Part shown: positions 47,270 to 57,754 of the stretch, in pieces
Layout: the number at the start of each line of letters is the position of its first letter
How positions within the stretch are numbered: position 1 is the stretch's first letter
Virus record (IMG/VR): IMGVR_UViG_3300033233_000040
Location: 1 to 61,753 of that record
Length of the DNA: 61,753 nt
Reading direction: 5' to 3' (one strand)
Origin: a virus
Made by a program: the position numbers and the translations under genes
Notes under the pieces: generated by a model
Told to the model about the DNA's origin: nothing
The model's database searches: none
Seen by the model: only the letters and a program-made list of their open reading frames with translations

Positions 47270-50061
47270 ACCGCTATTGTAAGCTAGATTTACAGACAAC
47301 CGCCACGGTAACCACGTTTACCGATTTACGTAAAACCGCTACGGCTTTTGCAAAAATAGCGCAAGACTGGACTTCGGGCGTAACGGGTAAGTTCACGGGC
47401 GCTACTATCGCTATCCGTAAAGTGGGAGCGCCAACCGGAACATGCACTTTAAAAATCTATGCGGCAAACGCAGTACCGGAAGGCGGCGCTTTACTTGCAA
47501 CATCTGATACTTTTGACGTATCAACGCTTACAACCTCCGCTGTTCAGAGGGCTTTCTATTTCACATCCGCGCCATTTGCTATCACCGCTGCAACGCAATA
47601 TTATGTTGTTCTTGAAGGTACTTTTGCAGTATCCGCTACCGATTATGTTCAGGTTTGCGGGTCTGCCGCGTCCGCCTATGCGGGCGGTACGCTATGGACA
47701 CATAATAACACCTCTTGGAGCGCGGTTGCCAATAATGACATGAGCCTGTCCGTGTTTACCAACGCCGATGGCGGCTTCTTCGACCTTGACACATCCGTAG
47801 CCACCTCCGTCCTTCGCACGACCGTGAAGGGCGCGGCTATCGCGGCCACGGATGAAATTTGCTATTACAACGGCATCACGGTTACACAGGACGAAGCATT
47901 GACTTGTCTGATTACGCGGATGGGTAAATCCGTTGGCGCTACGGGTACGACCGTTGCGGATGCTACGAGCGGGCAGAGGTCCGGGATCTGGGACAATACG
48001 GCGGGATGGCCGACGACGTTCGCTGGTAACGCCACAAATACGAATAGTGGACATTCCAGCGCATTAACAGCGGCCGATGCAACAAGCAAGAACGGCATAC
48101 TGAAAATCTTGACAGCGACAACGCCATTGGCAACGAGGGCAACCGTGACCAATCTTGGCAATGCGCTTGACACAAATCAGAAGTGGACGATCAATTGGCC
48201 GAATGGGCAGGTCAAGATTTATAATATAGATGCGCTCTATTCTTATACTACGCCGTTTAATGCAATTGCAATGGATAGTTCCAAAACCGTGGGGGGGCCG
48301 GTTATAAAAAATGGGACTTATGGCGGGTTTATTGCCGGAGCACTCAATCTTATCGCGCTACCTTCGGGAGTTTCTATTGACCTTGCTTGCGATTTTAGAT
48401 TAAACAGCATAGATTTAACTGGTTTAGTTATGGGTGCATCTGCGTTTACTTACATTACTCGGGTGCTGGCATCAACCCTGACCACGGGTGGGTCAATTGC
48501 GCGAGGTGGGGTTAAAATACTTCCTCCCGCATCAGGCACCGGCGGCATTACTTTACTCACGATAATGCACCCCGCTTCTGGTGCGCTTTATGACAATGGC
48601 GATGTTCTTTCATTCGCTGATATTCGTCAAACCCAAATAGTTCCTACCGGCCTTGTCCTGACAAACCTCCAAAACGGCACAGCAAAAATTGAGGTATCGA
48701 ACATCGCCTCGGTTTCCGCTAATGACGAGTTGTGTCTATTCCTTGCCGATGGAACGCCACTATACAAAGTATCCCGCGCTAAATATGAAGCGGCACTTGG
48801 CGAGAAAGCGGCCAATAGCGGCCTTGTCGCGTCTTTGCAAATAGGCACGACTTACAGCGGCATCTACGCCAAGTACACAAGCGACCTTTCGACCTATGGC
48901 AACGCGTCTGCTGCGGCTGCCGATGTGACGGTGACGTATACCCCAGGCGTTGCGGATGCGCGGCCTATAGGGTATGGACAGGGCGGCAACAAATATACGG
49001 GCACCCTGGATAACCTCTTGGCCACGGACGGGGCGTATGTGACGCTGGAGGCAACGAGGAACAACATCCTTACCTTTGCCATTGGCAAGCTCAAGAGCGC
49101 CATACAGATTATGCTCAAGGGCACCACGTACACGGGCACGCGCACAGACGCGGCGGCAGGCAATGTGATAGCGGGTAGCGGAACTTACGGCGCGGATGGG
49201 ACGGAGTTTACGCCGAGCAGTGATAAACTCTACAGCGCGAGCGAGGAGGCGGCGAGGAATGTTGTGCTTGACCAAGGCCTTGCATTAGCGGGGCAAACGT
49301 GGAAGCAATTAGGCGCTAATAAGACCGGAACACTTGCGATTATCTTGGGCTTGGATATGCCTCGCGTTCCGCTTGCTGGTGCTGTAGAAGTAACCGCATT
49401 TGGTTATGGCTTTACAGGAAAGACCCAAGTGAAGATCGGCGGGTCTGGCGGCACACTTGCCACGGGCCTTAATGTGGTTTCAGACTATGTGATGAAATTC
49501 ACGGTCCCGGCAAAAGCGGAAGGGGCCTACGATATTTATGCCAGCGGAGGAGCCTTTGATGCGATTAATCAAGGGCCGATGATTGAATACATTGATACGG
49601 GCGTTCCCGCGCCCGATGCGCCGACGGGCCTGGACTGTACTGATGTGCGGTCAACGTCTTTTACTCTGATCTGGGATGCCGGACTGAACGTATCGAGCTG
49701 GGATGTTTACAAGGACGGCGTATTGTTCGGCAACAGCCTGACGAACAGCCTTTCCATTACGGGATTGGCCGGGAGTACCGCGTATGTGATGACGGTGATT
49801 GCGAAGAACAGCAGCAGCTCCCCCGCCTCGGAGCCGAAGACGGTGACAACAGCCGCGCCGGAAGCCGGGTCCCTGTCTCTTCTTGGAACGCAGGTTCTCG
49901 CGTCCGTGGTTTCGTTCGGCGGCGCGTGCAATGTGATGTCCCTGCAGACCGGGAAAATATTCGATCTGCGGTTGTATCCGTCAGCGCTCCCGCATGATAC
50001 GCAGGAGTATTATTACAAGGACGTGGTGAACAATAACGGCGGAGTGGTGATACCCAAATGA
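47266..50061 (+). CDS. Tail fibre with IPT/TIG-like and fibronectin III domains
   Basis: 931 aa. Thr/Ala/Gly-rich repeats form the shaft. At about 705-780 an IPT/TIG-like domain (VEVTAFGYGFTGKTQVKIGG) and at about 785-880 a fibronectin III domain (PDAPTGLDCTDVRSTSFTL, STAYVMTVIAKNSSSS). Lower GC and different codon use from the capsid genes. Probably the receptor-binding or adhesion fibre. Overlaps the next gene by 4 bp. Confidence 0.78.
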   Translation: MNRYCKLDLQTTATVTTFTDLRKTATAFAKIAQDWTSGVTGKFTGATIAIRKVGAPTGTCTLKIYAANAVPEGGALLATSDTFDVSTLTTSAVQRAFYFTSAPFAITAATQYYVVLEGTFAVSATDYVQVCGSAASAYAGGTLWTHNNTSWSAVANNDMSLSVFTNADGGFFDLDTSVATSVLRTTVKGAAIAATDEICYYNGITVTQDEALTCLITRMGKSVGATGTTVADATSGQRSGIWDNTAGWPTTFAGNATNTNSGHSSALTAADATSKNGILKILTATTPLATRATVTNLGNALDTNQKWTINWPNGQVKIYNIDALYSYTTPFNAIAMDSSKTVGGPVIKNGTYGGFIAGALNLIALPSGVSIDLACDFRLNSIDLTGLVMGASAFTYITRVLASTLTTGGSIARGGVKILPPASGTGGITLLTIMHPASGALYDNGDVLSFADIRQTQIVPTGLVLTNLQNGTAKIEVSNIASVSANDELCLFLADGTPLYKVSRAKYEAALGEKAANSGLVASLQIGTTYSGIYAKYTSDLSTYGNASAAAADVTVTYTPGVADARPIGYGQGGNKYTGTLDNLLATDGAYVTLEATRNNILTFAIGKLKSAIQIMLKGTTYTGTRTDAAAGNVIAGSGTYGADGTEFTPSSDKLYSASEEAARNVVLDQGLALAGQTWKQLGANKTGTLAIILGLDMPRVPLAGAVEVTAFGYGFTGKTQVKIGGSGGTLATGLNVVSDYVMKFTVPAKAEGAYDIYASGGAFDAINQGPMIEYIDTGVPAPDAPTGLDCTDVRSTSFTLIWDAGLNVSSWDVYKDGVLFGNSLTNSLSITGLAGSTAYVMTVIAKNSSSSPASEPKTVTTAAPEAGSLSLLGTQVLASVVSFGGACNVMSLQTGKIFDLRLYPSALPHDTQEYYYKDVVNNNGGVVIPK

Positions 50062-52757
50062 GCAATTTAGGCCGCGAAAACGTACCTCTTGACCGCAATA
50101 TGGCTATTGCGCAGCTTTGGCAGAAGGCCATAGACAACCGCAACGAGATCGAGCGGTTGAAGGGGGACGTGGAGCGGTTTAACAAGGTGATCAAGCCGCC
50201 CAATGAGGTAAAGACCAATACGGTGATACGGGGCAGTACGGCGGCGAGTATCACGTATACGGGCCTTTCTCCCATTACGATCGATGGTGACAACCGGATA
50301 ATGCTGGATTTGGCGTCCGTGAACCACAATTCCCTTGGAGGCCTTCAGGGCGGAAGCGAATCACAGCGCAACCATCTGTCTGACGGACAGATTACCCAAT
50401 TCAGCGCACCCTTTATCGCACCGCTGTATTATAACTCAGGTGAAGGGGTTCCCTATATCTACCTTTCGTATGACGGGTTTGATTTCGGTCTCGAAGGTGA
50501 TCCCGATGTCGAAAGTCTTTATATCAAGGATAGTGGAATAGACCATAACGCCTTGAATAATTATTCGGCGGATAGGCACTTTTTACAGACCAGTATCGAT
50601 CATGTTTCCACGGCACTCACAACCGGAATACTCAAAGTCACAACCGGGACCGGGGCGCTGTCGGTTGTTACCGACAATTCCGCAAACTGGAATACGGCTT
50701 ATGGTTGGGGCAGTCACGCGACTGCCGGATACGCCCTGGATTCCGCCGTTCTCAAGAAAGATGGTTCTGTTGCGTTGACCGCTGATTGGGATATCGGCGA
50801 TAATCGGATGATACAGGCCGACAAGATCCGAGCGCGTGACAATGCCGGATTGATGTTGTACGAAGATGGAGGCACCGGGATATTTATTCCGGATGCCAGC
50901 TCCGGCAGTGTTGGAATAAATAATACCACGCCGCGAGTAACGTGTTCGTATACCTGGTCCACGGGAACCCATTTAACGGTAAAAAATACGGAAAGCTATG
51001 GAGCCCATCTGAATGCGGAGGGCCAGGGCGCGAGATGCAGCCTAATTGATAGCGCGGCATCGGTTAATAGTAAATGGTGGAGCGTTTTAAGTTTGAGCGG
51101 TAATCTTACGTTTCAATTAATCAAGGATGATTCGAGCGGATTTACGGGGCAACCGCTTGTTGTTTCGGCTGGAGCCGTTAACGTCGTTGGAGAATTACGG
51201 ATCGGCGGATCGCGGAAAGATGCGAACTGGGATGCCGCCTATACGCACAAGAGTAATAACGGAACAGACCATTCGTATATCAACCAGGCCGTACTCACAA
51301 CGAGCACGCCGCAGTTTGCGAAACTTGGTATTGGCGCAGCCGTGGATGCCACGTATGATCTTTATGTAGCAAACCTGGCAAGCCATGATGCCGGAATACG
51401 GTTTGGTAATGACGTTTCAACTGGCGGGTATATTGTCCTCGCGTCGGCTGCTTTAGAGTTTTACACTGCGGCAACGAGAAGGATGTATATCACCGGCACG
51501 GGCGATGTAAATTGCTTATATGGATTGAGTGTTATTGGCACGGCTCAGATCGACAGGCTTGGCATAGGGCAGGCGGCGACAGCAAATGGTAATATTACCT
51601 CCGCAACCTCGGCGGCAAGCAACTACACCTCTCTGGATTGTTATTCGACCACTGATTCAGATTTGAGTGTTCTCTATTTCCGCAAAAGTTCGAATGCCGC
51701 GATTGGCACCATTGCCCAAACCGCGGCAGCAGAGGCATTTGGGCAAATCGAATTTGAAGGGGTTAACAGTTCCGGAGCCAGAGCGTCCGGTGGATTAATA
51801 AGCTGTGCGCAGGATGGGGATGCAGGATCTACCTATATCCCCGCGAAAATTCAATTTTGGACCGGAACTGGTGCGAGTGATGTGGCCAATAGAATGACCA
51901 TTTGGAGCACCGGCTATATCGAGACACATTCGGGGTTAGTCGTTGATGCCGCATCTGCGTCTGCCCGTTCTGATTTGATTATAAGTACATCAGGTGCAAC
52001 CGCCTATAGGGGCGGTCTCTTTATTACAAATGATGGCAGTGCTGTAATCGCCGGTACTGCCGGTGATCATTACGCCTTAAAACAGACAGCTACTTATTGT
52101 TCCTCGCCTTCCTTACTCGCATACCGCATGTCATGGGTTAAAGGAAGCGACACCGATACCGACATTGGCAGTGTTTTAACATTTGACAAGAACGGGTATT
52201 TAGTCTTAGGGGTTGCCGCTGCGGGTGATAGTCCATTGCATATAATAAAAGCCAGCGCCGGTACGATGGACTGTATAGCCGGATCACTCGTAACGCTTGA
52301 GCATGATAACAGCCTGTATTTGTCTATGCTTTCCCCGGCTGATAAATATGTGGGCTTGATCTCCGGTCAACCCGCCGACAACGACAACGGCAAACTGCTC
52401 TATTTCAACGGCACCACGCCGGCAGATCGGCATTGGGGGTTTACCTCGGACGCGATTAAAATAGCGGCTGTAGGGTCAACCGGCCTTGTTGTGGATACTG
52501 CCGGTGTATCCGCTGCATCGCCCACGTTTCCCGGCGTGATCAGTGCGATACAAAACGGGTCAGATGGTCAACGACCTGCCCTGTATTTGAAGCAATCGGA
52601 TACGGATTTTTGTATGATCCAGGCGATAGGGACAGAGGGGTCGGGCGCGGGAGTAAATTTCAGCACAACCGCCATCGGTGGATTTACCTATCAGGGAATG
52701 ATGCAGGTCAAGATTAATACAAACGTCAGATGGATTCCATATTACTTGGCATCTTAA
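50058..52757 (+). CDS. Second tail fibre
   Basis: 899 aa. The N-terminal coil AIAQLWQKAIDNRNEIERLK joins it to the tail. The rest is a beta-rich shaft with phrases common in phage fibres (YALDSAVLKKDGSVALTADW, LIQDDSS-like, GDVNCLYGLSVIG). The tip ends with GFTYQGMMQVKIN. Trimeric adhesin-like architecture; host-range role likely. Confidence 0.78.
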   Translation: MSNLGRENVPLDRNMAIAQLWQKAIDNRNEIERLKGDVERFNKVIKPPNEVKTNTVIRGSTAASITYTGLSPITIDGDNRIMLDLASVNHNSLGGLQGGSESQRNHLSDGQITQFSAPFIAPLYYNSGEGVPYIYLSYDGFDFGLEGDPDVESLYIKDSGIDHNALNNYSADRHFLQTSIDHVSTALTTGILKVTTGTGALSVVTDNSANWNTAYGWGSHATAGYALDSAVLKKDGSVALTADWDIGDNRMIQADKIRARDNAGLMLYEDGGTGIFIPDASSGSVGINNTTPRVTCSYTWSTGTHLTVKNTESYGAHLNAEGQGARCSLIDSAASVNSKWWSVLSLSGNLTFQLIKDDSSGFTGQPLVVSAGAVNVVGELRIGGSRKDANWDAAYTHKSNNGTDHSYINQAVLTTSTPQFAKLGIGAAVDATYDLYVANLASHDAGIRFGNDVSTGGYIVLASAALEFYTAATRRMYITGTGDVNCLYGLSVIGTAQIDRLGIGQAATANGNITSATSAASNYTSLDCYSTTDSDLSVLYFRKSSNAAIGTIAQTAAAEAFGQIEFEGVNSSGARASGGLISCAQDGDAGSTYIPAKIQFWTGTGASDVANRMTIWSTGYIETHSGLVVDAASASARSDLIISTSGATAYRGGLFITNDGSAVIAGTAGDHYALKQTATYCSSPSLLAYRMSWVKGSDTDTDIGSVLTFDKNGYLVLGVAAAGDSPLHIIKASAGTMDCIAGSLVTLEHDNSLYLSMLSPADKYVGLISGQPADNDNGKLLYFNGTTPADRHWGFTSDAIKIAAVGSTGLVVDTAGVSAASPTFPGVISAIQNGSDGQRPALYLKQSDTDFCMIQAIGTEGSGAGVNFSTTAIGGFTYQGMMQVKINTNVRWIPYYLAS

Positions 52758-53122
52758 CCAAAGGAGAGGGAAATGGAACGGAACTTAGCAAAGAAGAAAA
52801 AAGCGCAATCCTTGAGCGAACGATCAAGAGCCTTGAGATGCAGGGTTACGATCTGGAGATGCAGGGCAGGGCGGCGGGCCGGATCGGCAACGAGAAGGGC
52901 GCTTTGATTTATAACCACGCCCTGACCTGCCTACAGGTCACCGTTGAAACTGTGAATATTGCCAATTTCTATTCAACAGGCCTGGATGTGTCCGGCGCTG
53001 TTCAGTGCGACACTTTGCAGATTGACCAAGCGTTTGCGGCGGGAACAATAACGGCAACTCATACCATTCTGATAAAAGACCAGGACGGAACAAGCTGGAA
53101 GGTCCCGTGCGTGGCGGCGTAA
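52730..53122 (+). CDS. Fibre-tip associated small protein
   Basis: 130 aa counting from an ATG 28 bases inside the fibre gene. NGTELSKEEKSAILERTIKS forms a coiled helix; LDVSGAVQCDTLQIDQAFAA and a final WKVPCVAA are beta. A perfect ribosome site (AAAGGAGAGGGAA) lies before an ATG at 52773 that is in another frame, where only 44 residues are open; the true start is therefore uncertain. Confidence 0.6.
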   Translation: MDSILLGILTKGEGNGTELSKEEKSAILERTIKSLEMQGYDLEMQGRAAGRIGNEKGALIYNHALTCLQVTVETVNIANFYSTGLDVSGAVQCDTLQIDQAFAAGTITATHTILIKDQDGTSWKVPCVAA

Positions 53123-53150
53123 AAGGATAATTTTGATAACGGAGGATATT

Positions 53151-55883
53151 ATGGCCAGACCTGCATGGCTGAAACAGCACCTTGAAACAAAACCGAAGTT
53201 CAAAGACCAGATCACGGTACTCCCGACAATGCCGCGCAACCCGCAGCGACCGTATTACACGGGTGCGGGTAAAGACGGCATTGTACAGCCCATGATGCCC
53301 GCGGCACAGGATCAGACGCAGGTGCATGAAGGCGAGGAAGTGATCCCGGCCAAGACCGTGGCCGAAGCGGGCGGCCCGCAGGCCGTGCGCAGGGGTGTTG
53401 AAATGATGACCAACAGGGCGTCCGGCGAGAATACCACGATGCCGAAGGTCACGGGCTACTGCAACGGCGGGGTTATCCGGAAATTCTCGTCCGGAGGCAC
53501 CATAACAACCGATCCCACAACCATGCCGTCAGTCACCAGTGATCCTGGCGGGGTGATGGCAGCGGCGGACGCGGCGCGGGTGGCCTCCAAGACCATCATG
53601 CCGCCCGTACAGACTCCCGAGGGAAGCAAAGCAACCATGCAGGCGAACAGGGCCGCACAGGACGCGGCTTTGGTCACACCGGCAGGAAGCAAAGCAACCA
53701 TGCAGGCGAACAGGGCCGCGCAGGACGCCGCAGCCGCTGCAAACCCCCTGACAAGCGATCCGGGCGGCCTTATGGCCGCAGGAGCGGCGTCCCGTGTTGC
53801 GGCGAAAACCGCCATGCCGTCAGTCACCAGTGATCCTGGCGGCGTTATGGCTGCTGCAGCAGCGGCGCACACCGCAGCGAAAGCAAACCCACCGACCGTT
53901 GTGGCCCAACCGGCCGCGGCACCGGCGAACGCGATGCCTGACCTGGTGGCAAACCAGATGCTCCGGAACACGACGGACATGGCAAACGGAAAGAGCCAGA
54001 TTCTCAAGAACATCGCGAACAACGCTTTCGCGACGCTGAACCCGCAGCTCCAGACGCAGATGACGCTTACCGCCATGAGGATAGCGAACGATCCGAACAT
54101 GACCGAGGGGGCGAAGCGGACCGCAATGGCCGAGCAGCTCCTCCGCAACGGCGTGGCGCAGTCTGACCTCGCGAACCAGATGGCCGGGAAGGCCATGGAC
54201 ATCGCGGTACAGGCCACGAGCGAGGCGTACAACATGGCGACCGGCGAGCGGAGCTGGAATTACCAGCAGGCCACGGACAAATTAAACGCCATGATCACCG
54301 CGAAAGACTACAAGGGGGCCGCGGCAGCCGCGAACGATCTTTACGGGACAAAGATTGATTACTCCGCCGCGATCTCTGACAACAACATCGCCACCATCCT
54401 GAACAGCACATCGGACCTGGCCGGACTCTTCCAGAGCGGCCAACCGGTTACGCTCGCCACACCCGCGGCAAGGATGATTCTGCAGAAGATGTGGGACGCG
54501 GACCCCGCGAACACCGGGAAACCCATGGACGAAGATTGGGCGCGGGGACAGCTTACGAACATCGGACAAACCATGAGCCCGGCCTGGCAGTTCAAGCGCG
54601 GTATCGACAACGAAGCCGCGCTCGGATGGTTCGGCGGGGACACAACGCGCCTTGACAGTTTCTCTTACGGCGGGCAGACAGGCCTTCCCGCGTTCCAGAA
54701 CGCCATGTATGCGTTCCACACGGGCGGGGCCGTGGCTCTCGATGCGAACGGAAACTTCACGTTCAACGATAAGTCGCCGATCTGGCAGACGTTTATGACC
54801 ACGATGGGGATGGGCGGAACAGGCGCAGCGGGAACAGGAACCGGCGCTGGAACAACGCCGGCGGCGGGCACCGAGGGACAGAAACGCGACGTCCTGATTG
54901 ACGGAGCCAGCGTGAACCAGACCTTTCATAACGGTGCATGGTACGCGACGAGCACGCTCCCGAAGTCGGTTACCGGCGCGGCTGCGGGAACCACCGGGAC
55001 CCCAAAAGCCGGCGACACGAAGAACATGAACGGCAACGTTTACAAGTTTGACGGCAAGACCTGGGTGAAGGATGCCGCCGCATCGAGCGCGGCTGCATCA
55101 AGTGCGGGGGCGTCGATTGCCGCGGCGGGACTCGGGACCAAACCTGATCAGGTTGCAACGGGATCTTTCTCGTTCAAGGTGCCGGTTGAAGGCAGCGGCG
55201 GAAATCTTTTCGTTACAGCGCCCGGACAACCCGTGGTGGACGCGAACGGGGATGCCGTGACCAATCCGGATAACGGGAACCCGCTTATCGTTAAGGATTT
55301 CTCGATGTCAACCGGAAGCAAAAAGCTCGGCGGTTATCTTGAGGATTCCAAAACCGGAGACGTGTTTAAGGTCTATCCCGACACGGGTGAACAGTCCCTT
55401 TATTCGTTCGAGGATTACCAGACGGACATCAAAACCGACCCCAACGTCTATAAGGTGCCTCTGCTTGAGGCGCTGCTTCGCAATGACCCCACGGACGGGG
55501 ACGCCTGGCAAGAACTCAAGGTTGTTGACGGCCTTTACAAACCGGACGGAACCACGGTTGACAATTCCCAGAAGTTCACCCCGAAAAACGGTATTGCGAT
55601 AAACACAACGGTTGACGCCCTCTTCGCCGAATACAATAGTTACAGCAAGGACCGGTACGGCGATGCGGGAAGAAACAAGGCTGCGGCGGCGATTTATGAA
55701 TTTCAGAACAACCGCCTTACCGCAATTCTCGACAGCTACAAAAAGTCCGGGGCGAGCGCGGCGCAGATCGAAGCAAAGCGTAAAGAACTCGATGATCTGA
55801 TGGGCGTGACCGACTGGAAAGGTCAGGCGGACGCGGGAATGCCGGCAAAGACAGTTAACATTCTTGGACATTGGACAAAATAA
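53151..55883 (+). CDS. Large Ala-rich internal virion protein candidate
   Basis: 910 aa from the ATG after GGAGGA. Residues about 115-250 carry tandem repeats (GSKATMQANRAAQDAA twice, PSVTSDPGGVMAA twice). Later, MARVASK-like helices and a Gly/Ala linker near 560. GEEVIPAKTVAEAGGPQAVR near the start is frequent in phage structural proteins. Position before two other internal-type genes and the giant protein suggests an ejection protein. Confidence 0.65.
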   Translation: MARPAWLKQHLETKPKFKDQITVLPTMPRNPQRPYYTGAGKDGIVQPMMPAAQDQTQVHEGEEVIPAKTVAEAGGPQAVRRGVEMMTNRASGENTTMPKVTGYCNGGVIRKFSSGGTITTDPTTMPSVTSDPGGVMAAADAARVASKTIMPPVQTPEGSKATMQANRAAQDAALVTPAGSKATMQANRAAQDAAAAANPLTSDPGGLMAAGAASRVAAKTAMPSVTSDPGGVMAAAAAAHTAAKANPPTVVAQPAAAPANAMPDLVANQMLRNTTDMANGKSQILKNIANNAFATLNPQLQTQMTLTAMRIANDPNMTEGAKRTAMAEQLLRNGVAQSDLANQMAGKAMDIAVQATSEAYNMATGERSWNYQQATDKLNAMITAKDYKGAAAAANDLYGTKIDYSAAISDNNIATILNSTSDLAGLFQSGQPVTLATPAARMILQKMWDADPANTGKPMDEDWARGQLTNIGQTMSPAWQFKRGIDNEAALGWFGGDTTRLDSFSYGGQTGLPAFQNAMYAFHTGGAVALDANGNFTFNDKSPIWQTFMTTMGMGGTGAAGTGTGAGTTPAAGTEGQKRDVLIDGASVNQTFHNGAWYATSTLPKSVTGAAAGTTGTPKAGDTKNMNGNVYKFDGKTWVKDAAASSAAASSAGASIAAAGLGTKPDQVATGSFSFKVPVEGSGGNLFVTAPGQPVVDANGDAVTNPDNGNPLIVKDFSMSTGSKKLGGYLEDSKTGDVFKVYPDTGEQSLYSFEDYQTDIKTDPNVYKVPLLEALLRNDPTDGDAWQELKVVDGLYKPDGTTVDNSQKFTPKNGIAINTTVDALFAEYNSYSKDRYGDAGRNKAAAAIYEFQNNRLTAILDSYKKSGASAAQIEAKRKELDDLMGVTDWKGQADAGMPAKTVNILGHWTK

Positions 55884-55893
55884 GGAGATTATT

Positions 55894-56499
55894 ATGGCCG
55901 GTACAAAAGTTGAAATGCCTGATCTGACAAGCCTGACGCCGTGGGGCGCGATCGCCACCGGCGCGGGCGGTATCATTAACGCCGTGGCCACCTGGTACGG
56001 CGCGAACGAACAGCGCAAGGAGAACGCGAAGACGCGCGCTTCGCAGGAAAGAATGTACAACGACCAGGCCGCGCGTGAAGACCGGCAGTACGCCGGGAAC
56101 ATGGCGTTCCAGCGCGAGACCGCCGCGACCACGGTAAAACTCACAAAGGCGCAGATGCGGCAGCAGGCGCGCGCGCAGGCAGCCGCGGACGCCCTGGCAA
56201 AGAAGCAGCTCGCGCTTTCCGAAACCGGCCAGAACGCGAACATCGCTCTTGGAAACCGGTCGGCCACATTGGCCGAGACCCAGAACGCGCAGAATTTTGG
56301 GCTCTCGAAAGAGGCGCAGACGGCGAACATCGCGCTCGGGAACCGGGGTATGGCCCTCCAGGAGAAGCAGGCCGAGACCGAGGCGTCGGCCAACAAGTTC
56401 AACCAGATCGCCCAGCTCATGACGAGCATGACGCAGTTTTACAATACGCCCGCGGCCCGGCAGAACCTTGCCGGTCTTTACGGCGGATACAGGAGGTAA
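55894..56499 (+). CDS. Internal virion protein, helical
   Basis: 201 aa after GGAGAT. ATGAGGIINAVATWYGANEQ is a hydrophobic N-terminal helix; then a long helix rich in Gln/Ala with the repeat NIALGNR (twice). Resembles small ejection proteins of podoviruses that line the trans-envelope channel. Confidence 0.65.
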   Translation: MAGTKVEMPDLTSLTPWGAIATGAGGIINAVATWYGANEQRKENAKTRASQERMYNDQAAREDRQYAGNMAFQRETAATTVKLTKAQMRQQARAQAAADALAKKQLALSETGQNANIALGNRSATLAETQNAQNFGLSKEAQTANIALGNRGMALQEKQAETEASANKFNQIAQLMTSMTQFYNTPAARQNLAGLYGGYRR

Positions 56500-56500
56500 C

Positions 56501-57754
56501 ATGCCAAACGTCCCTATGCCTCAGCCCAATGATGTCGCCTCCCTGTACTCAAACGCCGGCAAGGCCGCGGGTGCGGCGGTACAGGACATCGGCACAGCGG
56601 TTGATACCTATAACGAAGTGCAAAAGTGGAGGGCCGACGAGAAGAAACGCGTTGAGTTGCGCCAAGCTCTGCTCACTGAGTACAAATTTAAGCCCGAAGA
56701 CATCCCGGAGAAGACCTCTTTTGACGAGTTGGCGCGGATTTCCCATAATCTACAACAGCTCGACGGCGCTCACGATAACGCCACGAAGAACGGCGCGACC
56801 GGGATTCCCGAGAAGCAGCAGGCGCGGATTTACGCCCTTGCCGACAAGGACCACTTTTACAAGGGACTCGGTACCTTGGAAGAGGCGGCGCAGAAGGCGG
56901 CGAAGGATAGGGCGACGCAGCAGGCACAGACCGGGAGCGCGGAACAACTCAAAGGACTTTCCGAGGGGTTGAACAAGGATATGCCCCCGGCCCAACCTAT
57001 TTCCATGGGAGCGGACAAATCCTTGTTCGCGGGTGCCGGATCCGGCGATCAAACCAGGATGCCGCAGCTCGTGGGGCAGGACGCCCGGAACGCGCCCGGC
57101 GGGAAGATCGGTAACGAGGTGCCAAGAGAGACGGCGCAAAAGGCCATGATGCAGGCGATCGACAACCCCGAACAGGTCGGCCCGCAGACGCAGGAGACCT
57201 TTCTTGGCCAGTACCGGATAAAAGACGAGATTCCCCAACCCAAACCCAAGCCCCGCAGCGGGACGGATGACAGCATCAAGGACAACCAGGTTGTTTCGTT
57301 TTACAACCAGGCCAGGCGCGACAAGGCGGGCATTGAAAAGACGATGAAGCAGACGAAGCTCGATATTGACAGCGCACAGGGCGAACTCGACCAGATCAAA
57401 TCGGGAACGCATGAAAAGATCGCGCAGACAGACACCGCCGCCATTGCCAAAATGACAGCCAAAGTCAACGACCTGAAGGGGGAACTTGAGGGATACCAGA
57501 ACGACTGGGGAACCTATGACTCCGAGTTTCAGAGTTGGGGCGAAGAGGCCAGGCGGCGCAATTTGCCGATCGGCAAACCCGTCGTGACCAAGAAAAAAGA
57601 GGCAGCAGCGGCAGCGGGTCTTGTTAAGCCGAAGTCCGGCGCAACACTCAGCCCTCAAGAAACGGGCGCGATTTCCTGGCTCAACGACCCGAAGAACGCG
57701 CAGGACCCCCGGTATGGTTCCATCCTCGATAAACTCAAGGGAAAGGTCGAATAA
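56501..57754 (+). CDS. Internal virion protein, coiled-coil
   Basis: 417 aa after GGAGG. Proline- and charge-rich with helices (EVQKWRADEKKRVELRQALL, TMKQTKLDIDSAQGELDQIK). Shares one base with the start of the giant gene (TAATG), so the two are coupled and likely act together. Confidence 0.65.
   Translation: MPNVPMPQPNDVASLYSNAGKAAGAAVQDIGTAVDTYNEVQKWRADEKKRVELRQALLTEYKFKPEDIPEKTSFDELARISHNLQQLDGAHDNATKNGATGIPEKQQARIYALADKDHFYKGLGTLEEAAQKAAKDRATQQAQTGSAEQLKGLSEGLNKDMPPAQPISMGADKSLFAGAGSGDQTRMPQLVGQDARNAPGGKIGNEVPRETAQKAMMQAIDNPEQVGPQTQETFLGQYRIKDEIPQPKPKPRSGTDDSIKDNQVVSFYNQARRDKAGIEKTMKQTKLDIDSAQGELDQIKSGTHEKIAQTDTAAIAKMTAKVNDLKGELEGYQNDWGTYDSEFQSWGEEARRRNLPIGKPVVTKKKEAAAAAGLVKPKSGATLSPQETGAISWLNDPKNAQDPRYGSILDKLKGKVE

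Noticed and set aside
47266-52757. Diversity-generating retroelement acting on the fibres
   Set aside because: No reverse transcriptase and no template/variable repeat pair seen.
53521-53849. Direct DNA repeats as a mobile element
   Set aside because: They are in frame and encode protein repeats of the 53151 gene.
54282-56502. Minus-strand frames opposite internal virion genes
   Set aside because: Antisense shadows produced by Ala/Gly-rich codons.
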